DNA of 64,000 nucleotides, from contig NZ_JAAXLS010000016.1 of the NCBI RefSeq assembly GCF_012328925.1, positions 62,001 through 126,000 on the forward strand. The letters are read 5' to 3'. The notes below the pieces were generated by a model, which had not been told where the DNA came from, did no database searches, and saw nothing but the letters and a program-made list of their open reading frames with translations. Within the stretch, counting starts at the first letter, position 1. Every line of letters starts with the position of its first letter. This document shows positions 57,958-64,000 of this stretch, piece after piece. Both the position numbers and the translations under genes were made by a program. The stretch is from Amycolatopsis acididurans (GTDB taxonomy: Bacteria > Actinomycetota > Actinomycetes > Mycobacteriales > Pseudonocardiaceae).

Positions 57958-58641
57958 TCAGTGCCGGCTCATGGTGAAATCGTTGCCGTCGGCGGCGATG
58001 GCCGACGGCGACCAGGTGTACGTGCCGTGGTCGTCGGCGTCCACTGCGGACGGTGACGTGGCCGCGAGCGCGGTGTTGTCGAACTTGACCCCGGTGAAAT
58101 GCACGCCGCCGTTGATGGTCGGGTACGAACCATTGGGCGACTCGATGACCGCCTCGGCCGAGGAATGCTTGGCGGACAAGGACTTCGTGACCGTCTGGGA
58201 CCAGCCCTTGGTGGTGTCACTGACCACCAGCCGGTAGCTGCTCGACCCGGTGCGGGTGACCGTCGCGGTGATCTTGTCGCCCGCGCTCACCGGATTGTCG
58301 TAGTACACCGGCGCCGCCGGGTACATCTCGTACCACGCCTGGTACGTCGCGGATCCGCTGGAGCAGTCGGTGGCGACCCCGGTCTGTTCGACGGTGGACG
58401 AGCCGTCGCCGTCGATGCCGACCCAGGGCGCGAAAAGATCGTTGCTGGACTCGCAGGTGACCATCGGTTCCGTCCAGCTCGCGGTGGCCGTGGTGAAATC
58501 GCCGAAACTGACGTAACCACCCCAGTTGCCGCCCGAGAAGTTCTGCGCGCCGAACACGGGCGCTGCCGTCGCGGTGCCCGCGAAGGCGCACGAGGCGAGT
58601 GCGGCGACGGTGAGTGCGCTGGCAAGGCTCGTCTTTTTCAT
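57958..58641 (-). CDS. Secreted G1 family glutamic endopeptidase-like protein
   Basis: 227 residues. Signal peptide 1-27 (KKTSLASALTVAALASCAFA, cut near ATA-AP). The mature part has the eqolisin layout: NWGGYVSFGDFTTATASWTE, FAPWVGIDGDGSSTVEQTG (catalytic Gln), TYQAWYEMYPAAPVYY and SSAEAVIESPNGSYPTI (catalytic Glu). G1 peptidases act at acid pH. Four Cys remain, enough for disulfides. The 5' region (58642-58744) is shared with the divergent DUF4185 gene. Confidence 0.85.
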   Translation of the reverse strand: MKKTSLASALTVAALASCAFAGTATAAPVFGAQNFSGGNWGGYVSFGDFTTATASWTEPMVTCESSNDLFAPWVGIDGDGSSTVEQTGVATDCSSGSATYQAWYEMYPAAPVYYDNPVSAGDKITATVTRTGSSSYRLVVSDTTKGWSQTVTKSLSAKHSSAEAVIESPNGSYPTINGGVHFTGVKFDNTALAATSPSAVDADDHGTYTWSPSAIAADGNDFTMSRH

Positions 58642-58744
58642 GAGACGAGTATCGATTCCGGTAGTTGTTCACCAATAGCTACTTTCGGACCAAAATAACC
58701 AACCAAGAAATGCTCAAGCGCGGGTAATGGCCTACGGTCGGGTC

Positions 58745-59722
58745 ATGCTCGAAACACAGCTGGTCGCCAAGGTCACGGGCGCCGATTCCGTCAACCGGAC
58801 CGACAAGCGCTTCGCCGTGTACGGCACGGATCTCGGCATCCTGTGGGACGGCGGCGACGGGCGGGTGTTCGCGTTGTTCGGCGACACTTTCGGCGAGGGC
58901 TGGGGCGGTGACGGCGGCGGCCCCAACAGTGCCGACTGGCGGTGCAACGTGCTCGGCTTCTCGACCACGCGGGACCTGTCGCAGGGCATGACGCTGGACG
59001 ATTTCGTGCCGCGCGAGGACGGCATGGCGGCGCAGGTGATCGAGCGCGATCCGCGGCGGGACGAGGTCACCGTCATTCCGACCGCCGGCATCGCGATCGA
59101 CGGCATCCACTACGTGCACTACATGTCGGTACGCGAATGGGGCCCGCCCGGATACTGGCACACCAACTACTCCGGGATCGCCGTCTCCGACGACGGTGGC
59201 GTGAACTGGGCGAAACCGCAGGGATCGCGGTGGATCAACCGAGCCGAGCGCGACGATCCGTTCCAGATGTGCGCGTTCGCCCGCGACGGCGACCACGTGT
59301 ACCTCTACGGCACCACCAACGGCAGGCACGGCGACGCGTACCTGGCTCGCGCGTACGTTCCCGAACTGCTCAATGCCTCGGCGTACGAGTACTTCACCCC
59401 GCGAGGCTGGACCCGCGACGAGTTCGCCGCCGAACCGGTGCTGCGCGGCCCGGTCGGAGAGCTGTCCGTCGCCTACGACGTCCACTTAGGACGCTGGGTG
59501 GCGATGCATCTCGACGACCCGGGCGGTGCGATCCTGCTGCACACCGCCGAACGCCCGGAAGGCCCGTGGTCGCCGGGCGAGATCGCCGTGCCCGGCGCGC
59601 AGTTCCCCGGTCTCTACGGCGGTTACCTGCATCCGTGGGCGCTCGACGGCCCGGACATCTACTACCTGATGTCGCAGTGGGGTCCGTACAACGTTTTCCT
59701 TATGCGCACGAGGCTCGGTTAG
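58745..59722 (+). CDS. DUF4185 domain protein (five-bladed propeller-like)
   Basis: 325 residues. DUF4185 features: GTDLGILWDGGDGRVFALFG with DTFGEGWGG, repeated WRCNVLGFSTTRDL, DGIHYVHYMSVREWGP, NYSGIAVSDDGGVNWAKP, GDHVYLYGTTNGRHGDAYLA and YYLMSQWGPYNVFLM. Asp/Gly-rich blades resemble glycan-acting propellers. No signal peptide is seen with this start. ATG 58745 lies 6 bp after TACGGT (leaderless); ATG 58727 is upstream of that box. Followed at once by a convergent gene, ends overlapping by 4 bp. Confidence 0.82.
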   Translation: MLETQLVAKVTGADSVNRTDKRFAVYGTDLGILWDGGDGRVFALFGDTFGEGWGGDGGGPNSADWRCNVLGFSTTRDLSQGMTLDDFVPREDGMAAQVIERDPRRDEVTVIPTAGIAIDGIHYVHYMSVREWGPPGYWHTNYSGIAVSDDGGVNWAKPQGSRWINRAERDDPFQMCAFARDGDHVYLYGTTNGRHGDAYLARAYVPELLNASAYEYFTPRGWTRDEFAAEPVLRGPVGELSVAYDVHLGRWVAMHLDDPGGAILLHTAERPEGPWSPGEIAVPGAQFPGLYGGYLHPWALDGPDIYYLMSQWGPYNVFLMRTRLG

Positions 59723-60330
59723 ATCGTCACATCGGCGAGGGTGAACGGGTAGACCAGCGCGTCCATGCCGATCGGCCCGTCGAAACCGGGGCCTTGCACC
59801 TCGGTGTGCTGGTGCAGCCCGAGGCGGGGGTGGAACCAGCCGGGCCGCCCAGGGATGCCGTTGTGCCTGCTGACCCACAACACCACGTCCGCGTCGGCCC
59901 ATTTGTCGGGATGCAGCCGCCGGAGCCAGTAGTCATAAGGTGCGTAAATCAGCACGCGCCGGATCCCGGACGCGTGCCGCAGCGCCTTGATCCACGTCTT
60001 CACGAACCGGTCGTCCACGCCCACCGCGTCGACGTCGAGTGCCGGTGCGAGCGAGCCGGGGCCGAACACGCCGAGCTGCTTGCCCAGCCGCACGCAGAAC
60101 TCGGCCTGATCGTGTGCCGCGCCCGGCCGCGCGTAATGCCGGATTCCGGCGCGGATTCCGGCGCGTTGCGCTGCCGCGATCTGCCGCTCCGCGCCGGAAT
60201 CGCTCCAGTTGACGTTCTCGGTGACGGTGATGGACGAGAAATGGACAGCATCGCCGCGGACCGTGTCCCAATCGTCCACGGTCGCGTGCAGCGACAGGTT
60301 CAGCCCTCGCTCCGAACGGTCCTCGGTCAA
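59719..60330 (-). CDS. GH25-like glycoside hydrolase family protein
   Basis: 203 residues. Start of barrel GLNLSLHATVDDWDTV, then ENVNWSDSGAERQIAAAQRA, RAGIRHYARPGAAHDQAEF, SLAPALDVDAVGVDD, IRRVLIYAPYDYWLRRL, DVVLWVSRHNG and HQHTEVQGPGFDGPIGMDAL. The layout is that of GH25 lysozymes, but the Asp-x-Glu catalytic pair is Asp-Val-Asp here, so activity is uncertain. A TTG at 60330 with GAAGG upstream is the likely start; the frame is open further. No signal peptide. Confidence 0.72.
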   Translation of the reverse strand: MTEDRSERGLNLSLHATVDDWDTVRGDAVHFSSITVTENVNWSDSGAERQIAAAQRAGIRAGIRHYARPGAAHDQAEFCVRLGKQLGVFGPGSLAPALDVDAVGVDDRFVKTWIKALRHASGIRRVLIYAPYDYWLRRLHPDKWADADVVLWVSRHNGIPGRPGWFHPRLGLHQHTEVQGPGFDGPIGMDALVYPFTLADVTI

Positions 60331-60413
60331 ACCTCCACCTTCGCACTCCCCGTGACCCTGTCCAGCCACTCTAGGTGCGAAAGCGCTCGAATGCGGTATT
60401 GACGCGTCTCGGG

Positions 60414-60905
60414 TTACGCGTTCTGCCGTTGGAAGGTCCGCGCACCCCACCACACCGCGAGCGCCGCCATCTGGATGATGAGCGCGGGGGTGAGGATCGT
60501 CCAGCTGCTGCCGGGCGGGAAACCCGGCGTGCTGCCGGCAGCACGGTGTCCCCGCGCGGCACCCGGAACGACACGCTCGTGTCCATTGTGGTCACTTCGT
60601 GTGCGCCGTCGACTCGCGCGGCGACGCCCGCCGCCGCCGGTACCGAGTCCTCGGCGACCTCGATCGTGACGCCGTGTTCGGCGCGCAGGCGCCGGATGTG
60701 CTCCCACAGGTTCGCCCGGCTCGACGTCCACCAGCTCCAGCAGGTCCTCGGCGGTCATCTTCTTCAGTGCGTGATAGATCGAGCCCGGCTACACGTTGGC
60801 CCACCTGTCCGCGGACCACGTCAGCAGCTCACGGCGCACCTGGTAGCCGTGAGCCTTGCCGCACCTGCGCGCGACGCCGAGCACCAGCAGCCGGGTCGCC
60901 GACAC
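60414..60905 (-). pseudogene. Remnants of a PadR regulator and a DrrAB-type ABC exporter
   Basis: From GTG 60905 (GGGAGG upstream) the reading gives a PadR start, SATRLLVLGVARRCGKAHGY then QVRRELLTWSADRWANV, and stops at TAG 60789 where PadR has Gln; it continues PGSIYHALKKMTAEDLLELV. Next, in another frame, comes ABC-ATPase C-terminal text NLWEHIRRLRAEHGVTIEV and TTMDTSVSFRVPRGDTVLP. Last comes permease C-terminal text ILTPALIIQMAALAVWWGAR with FQRQNA at 60414. Internal deletions joined three neighbouring genes. This explains most of the 60331-60953 gap. Confidence 0.65.
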
Positions 60906-60953
60906 GTACACCTCCCAGAAATGGGTACGACAGCCCCCGTACGCTAATAAAGC

Positions 60954-62753
60954 ATGAGCACCCCAGTGTTGACGGCGGTGGCCTGGCCCTATGCCAACGG
61001 GCCCCGCCACATCGGCCACGTTTCCGGTTTCGGCGTCCCGTCGGACGTCTTCTCGCGCTACCAGCGAATGGCCGGCAACAAGGTGCTCATGGTCTCCGGC
61101 ACGGACGAGCACGGCACGCCGATCACCGTCCAGGCGGACAACGAGGGCCTGACCGCGCAGCAGACCGCGGACAAGTACGCCCGCCAGATCGGCTCCGACC
61201 TGCAGGGTCTCGGCCTGTCCTACGACCTGTTCACCCGCACCACCACCGGCAACCACGCGAACGTGGTGCAGGAGATCTTCCTCGCGCTCTACCGCAACGG
61301 CTACGTCGTGCCCAGGACCACGACCGGCGCGGTCAGCCCGTCCACCGGCCGCACCCTGCCCGACCGCTACATCGAGGGCACCTGCCCGATCTGCGGGTAC
61401 GACGGCGCGCGCGGCGACCAGTGCGACAACTGCGGTAACCAGCTCGACCCTGCCGACCTGATCAACCCGCGCTCGCGGATCAACGGCGAGACGCCGAAGT
61501 TCGTCGAGACCGAGCACTTGTTCCTCGACCTGCCGGCGTTCACCGAGACGCTCGGCAAATGGCTGTCCACCCGCAGTGACTGGCGGCCCAACGTCCTGAA
61601 GTTCACCAAGAACCTCGTCGACGACATGCGGCCCCGCCCGATCACGCGTGATCTGGACTGGGGCGTGAAGGTGCCGCTGGACGGCTGGCGGGACCAGCCG
61701 CTGAAGCGGTTCTACGTGTGGTTCGACGCGGTGATCGGCTACTTCTCGGCCAGCGTCGAGTGGGCGCGCCGCAACGGCAACCCGGACGCGTGGCAGGAGT
61801 GGTGGACCAACCCCGACGCCCGTGGCTACTACTTCATGGGCAAGGACAACATCACCTTCCACGCCCAGATCTGGCCCGCGCTGCTGCTCGGCCACAACGG
61901 CGCCGGTGACAAGGGCGGCGAGGTCGGCCCGTACGGCACGCTGAACCTGCCGGACGAGATCGTCTCCAGCGAGTTCCTCACGATGAGCGGCTCGAAGTTC
62001 TCCACCTCGCGCGGCACCGTGATCTACGTGCACGACTTCCTGCGCGAGTTCGGTCCCGACACGCTGCGCTACTTCATCTCGGTGGCCGGGCCGGAAACGC
62101 AGGACACCGACTTCACCTGGGACGAGTTCGTCCGCCGCACCAACTTCGAGCTGGCCAACGAGTGGGGCAACCTGGTCAACCGCTCGATCTCGATGGCGCA
62201 CAAGAACAACGGAGCGATCCCGGCCCCGACCAGGCCCGCGGCGGCCGACGAGGAACTGAAGTCGCTCTCGCGTCAGGCGTTCGAGACGGCGGGCGGGCAT
62301 CTGCGCCGGTCGCGGTTCAAGCTGGCCGCCACCGAGGCCATGCGGGTCGTCACGGCGGCGAACCGGTATCTGTCGGACCAGGAGCCGTGGAAGCTCAAGG
62401 ACGACCCGGACCGGCGCGACGCGGTGCTGCACACCGCGCTGCAGGTGGTGTCGGACGCGAATACGCTGCTGACCCCGTTCCTGCCGCATTCGGCGCAGAA
62501 GGTGCACGAGGCGCTGGGCGGCACGGGTGTGTGGGCGGCGCAGCCGCAGCTGCAGGACGTCGAGGACCTCGACATCGCCGGCCGCATCAACCCGATTCTG
62601 ACCGGTGACTACGCGGCCGAGCAGGCCCGCTGGGAGTCCACGCCGATCGAGGTCGGCCGCCCGTTGGCCAAGCCGACCCCGTTGTTCGCGAAGCTGGACC
62701 CTAAGCTCGGCGAGACCGGCCCGGAGTGGGCGCCGATCGAGCGTGACGAATAA
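60954..62753 (+). CDS. metG: Methionine--tRNA ligase
   Basis: 599 residues. HIGH-type PRHIGH (19-22), SGTDEHGTPI, zinc knuckle cysteines CPIC and CDNC (about 143-160), the tRNA-binding WFDAVIGYFSAS, the KMSKS equivalent SGSKFSTSRG near 348, and an anticodon-binding helical domain. It lacks a C-terminal EMAP-like domain, which fits the actinobacterial type. ATG 60954 lies just after TACGCTAATAAAGC. Overlaps tatD by 11 bp. Essential core gene. Confidence 0.96.
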   Translation: MSTPVLTAVAWPYANGPRHIGHVSGFGVPSDVFSRYQRMAGNKVLMVSGTDEHGTPITVQADNEGLTAQQTADKYARQIGSDLQGLGLSYDLFTRTTTGNHANVVQEIFLALYRNGYVVPRTTTGAVSPSTGRTLPDRYIEGTCPICGYDGARGDQCDNCGNQLDPADLINPRSRINGETPKFVETEHLFLDLPAFTETLGKWLSTRSDWRPNVLKFTKNLVDDMRPRPITRDLDWGVKVPLDGWRDQPLKRFYVWFDAVIGYFSASVEWARRNGNPDAWQEWWTNPDARGYYFMGKDNITFHAQIWPALLLGHNGAGDKGGEVGPYGTLNLPDEIVSSEFLTMSGSKFSTSRGTVIYVHDFLREFGPDTLRYFISVAGPETQDTDFTWDEFVRRTNFELANEWGNLVNRSISMAHKNNGAIPAPTRPAAADEELKSLSRQAFETAGGHLRRSRFKLAATEAMRVVTAANRYLSDQEPWKLKDDPDRRDAVLHTALQVVSDANTLLTPFLPHSAQKVHEALGGTGVWAAQPQLQDVEDLDIAGRINPILTGDYAAEQARWESTPIEVGRPLAKPTPLFAKLDPKLGETGPEWAPIERDE

Positions 62754-63576
62754 GAAGGAGAAGCCACCGGTGCCGGAGCGGCTTCCGGCGCCGGTGGTCG
62801 ACGCGCACACCCATCTCGACGCCTGCGGGGCTGCCACGGCGGCCGACGTGTCCGCGATGGTGGACCGCGCCGAGGCCGCCGGAGTCACCCGCGTCGTGAC
62901 CGTCGCGGACGATCTCGACGCGGCGCGGTGGGCGGCGCAGGCGTCCACATGGGATCCGAGGGTCTTCGGCGCGGTCGCGATACATCCCACCCGCACCAAG
63001 GAGTTCGGCGCCACGGAGCGGTCCGAAATAGAGCGCCTATCGCGTCAGGAACGCGTCGTGGCGGTCGGCGAGACCGGTTTGGACTACTACTGGGACTACT
63101 CGCCGCACGACGCCCAGCAGGAGGCGTTCCGGTGGCATATCGACCTCGCCAAGCGGGTCGGAAAGCCGCTGATGATCCACGACCGGGACGCGCACGAAGA
63201 CGTCCTCCGGATCCTCGCCGAGGAGGGCGCGCCCGAGGACGTGATCTTCCACTGTTTCTCCGGGGACGCCGAGATCGCCCGCCGATGCGTGGCCGCCGGT
63301 TATGTCCTGTCCTTCGCCGGGACCGTGACATTCCGGAATGCGAAAGAGCTTCAAGAGGCCGCACGATTGGTCCCATCGGGGCAATTCCTGGTGGAGACCG
63401 ACGCGCCGTTCCTGACGCCCCATCCGTTCCGTGGCAGGCCGAATGAGCCTTTCTGCACGGCTTACACCGTGCGATACCTGGCTGAACTGCGGGAACAGAG
63501 TGTGGAAGAGGTCGCTTCGGCGGCTTGCCGCAACGCCGAACGCGTGTTCCGACTCCCTTCTGTCACAACGAGTTGA
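62743..63576 (+). CDS. tatD: TatD family metal-dependent hydrolase (DNase)
   Basis: 277 residues, TIM-barrel. Metal ligands in VVDAHTHLDACG, the Glu of VAVGETGLDYYWDYS, HDRDAHEDVL, HCFSGDAEIA and the Asp of LVETDAPFLTPHP are all present. TatD proteins are 3'-5' DNases involved in DNA repair. GTG 62743 overlaps metG; GTG 62770, with AAGGAG about 8 nt upstream, is a strong alternative that removes nine Lys/Pro-rich residues. Order metG-tatD-rpfB is conserved in actinobacteria. Confidence 0.94.
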   Translation: MTNKKEKPPVPERLPAPVVDAHTHLDACGAATAADVSAMVDRAEAAGVTRVVTVADDLDAARWAAQASTWDPRVFGAVAIHPTRTKEFGATERSEIERLSRQERVVAVGETGLDYYWDYSPHDAQQEAFRWHIDLAKRVGKPLMIHDRDAHEDVLRILAEEGAPEDVIFHCFSGDAEIARRCVAAGYVLSFAGTVTFRNAKELQEAARLVPSGQFLVETDAPFLTPHPFRGRPNEPFCTAYTVRYLAELREQSVEEVASAACRNAERVFRLPSVTTS

Positions 63577-63796
63577 ACGCATTGCGACATTCGTGGCGGC
63601 GAACCAACCACACGGACGAGTGGTACAAGTCACAAGATTCCAAGGGGTGTTTGCGCAACCCCTTAAGACCCGTTACTGTCCCGTGATCGTGCCGCTCGAT
63701 TAATCGATCAGCACAGCCGTGGCGAAGTCAGTGCAGGTCGGGATCGGGGATGACGGAAGCCACGGATGTCGCTAACGCGAAAGGGAACGACCTGCT
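63577..63796 (+). promoter_or_regulatory. Promoter and leader of the rpfB-like gene
   Basis: TTGCGC (63651-63656), 17 bp, TACTGT (63674-63679) form a good sigma-70-type promoter, giving a leader of about 110 nt. Two hairpins precede it (ACCAC and GTGGT at 63607-63624; AAGGGGT and ACCCCTT at 63642-63664), the second overlapping the -35 region and possibly ending tatD. In M. tuberculosis the rpfB leader holds a transcription attenuator; whether this one does cannot be read by eye. Confidence 0.55.
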
Positions 63797-64000
63797 GTGA
63801 CTGCTGGTAGTAGACAGGCTGAGACGCGTCTCGACGAGACGAGCTGGTTCGACTCGTCCCGCGGTGGTGTTGGCACGCTCGACTGGCCGAACCCCGAGGA
63901 CGACTGGGACTTCTCAGACGACCTGTCCATCACCGAGCACGATGTGCGCACGGTTCTCGGCCCCGACGCCGAGGCCCTCATGTCCGAGGCCGAGCTCGAC
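63797..64000 (+). CDS. Resuscitation-promoting factor-like protein (RpfB type), 3' part outside window
   Basis: The first 68 codons only, from GTG 63797 to the edge: acidic and Trp/Asp-rich cytosolic tail (WFDSSRGGVGTLDWPNPEDD, WDFSDDLSITEHDVRTVLG). This resembles the N-terminal cytosolic region ahead of the membrane helix in Amycolatopsis-type Rpf proteins, and the position after metG-tatD is that of rpfB. Neither the DUF348 repeats, the G5 domain nor the Rpf domain are inside the window, so the call rests on position and opening text. Confidence 0.6.
   Translation, partial: MTAGSRQAETRLDETSWFDSSRGGVGTLDWPNPEDDWDFSDDLSITEHDVRTVLGPDAEALMSEAELD

Noticed and set aside
60789..63014. 741-codon minus-strand ORF opposite metG and tatD
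   Set aside because: Antisense to two core genes; only its last part (60789-60905) is meaningful, as a PadR relic.
63680..63796. c-di-AMP (ydaO) riboswitch before the rpf-like gene
   Set aside because: Considered because such switches precede some actinobacterial rpf genes, but I could not find the conserved core words; a covariance-model search would decide.
1..64000. CRISPR arrays, rRNA and tRNA genes
   Set aside because: No regularly spaced direct repeats of 25-40 bp and no recognisable rRNA or tRNA sequence were seen; the tandem arrays at 44.4 and 54.3 kb have no spacers.

Overview
The window is high-GC actinobacterial DNA. The right-hand gene order pmt, rsmI, pabB, metG, tatD, rpfB-like, together with mycothiol-type chemistry (an Rv2466c-like nitroreductase, a mycoredoxin-like protein) and frequent GTG and leaderless starts, points to Pseudonocardiaceae, most like Amycolatopsis. 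This is inference from gene content and order; no search was run.

Left part (1 to about 31.9 kb): an accessory island for metals and redox stress. It holds a Crp/Fnr regulator, a flavoprotein disulfide reductase, a mycothiol-dependent nitroreductase homologue, an AhpD-like protein, a formaldehyde dehydrogenase, broken thioredoxin and Crp/Fnr genes, and then a copper block: a 20-cysteine copper-storage protein (Csp), a MerR regulator, and the coupled csoR-copZ-copA operon. An IS1634/IS4-type insertion sequence sits just after copA and splits a small SHOCT membrane-protein gene. Next come a glutaredoxin-NrtS composite ORF, a broken methyltransferase, a MerT-like CC-motif membrane protein coupled to a DUF427 protein, and a tight run of flavoprotein reductase, Tes/MJ0619-like radical-SAM enzyme and SAM methyltransferase. 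A STAS protein and two integrative-element genes (resolvase-type HTH, DUF2637/SpdB-like) mark the mobile nature of the region. A second copper block follows: cupredoxin-fused P1B ATPase, small SHOCT/DUF1707/DUF2892 membrane proteins, a relic multicopper oxidase and a non-canonical CsoR-family regulator. The island ends with an ABC-2 exporter and a two-component system.

Middle part (32 to 50 kb): chromosomal-looking genes. They are DedA and UppP, an ABC exporter with a C-terminal extracytoplasmic domain, a beta-propeller/phosphoesterase, a DUF2306 protein, a pair of bPH2 (YdbS/YdbT) proteins, a divergent ArsR/P1B-4 ATPase pair with a visible operator, TetR and SGNH-hydrolase genes, a GH20 hexosaminidase with a 3' frameshift and a DasR-like site, a two-domain MarR regulator and propionyl-CoA synthetase.

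Right part (50 to 64 kb): a membrane-anchored Ser/Thr kinase with an inverted layout, protein mannosyltransferase, a repeat-filled spacer, rsmI, a quinone-oxidoreductase-like protein, pabB, a G1 glutamic peptidase, a DUF4185 protein, a GH25-like protein, a graveyard of PadR/DrrAB remnants, metG, tatD and the start of an rpfB-like gene.

The left half carries many short indels (CT, CG, C, G) that break otherwise good genes. They are either real decay of the island or assembly errors, and raw reads would decide. The best candidate for an undescribed system is the 15.1-19.9 kb cluster: MerT-like protein, DUF427 protein, reductase, Tes-like radical SAM and methyltransferase. No tRNA, rRNA or CRISPR array was seen.
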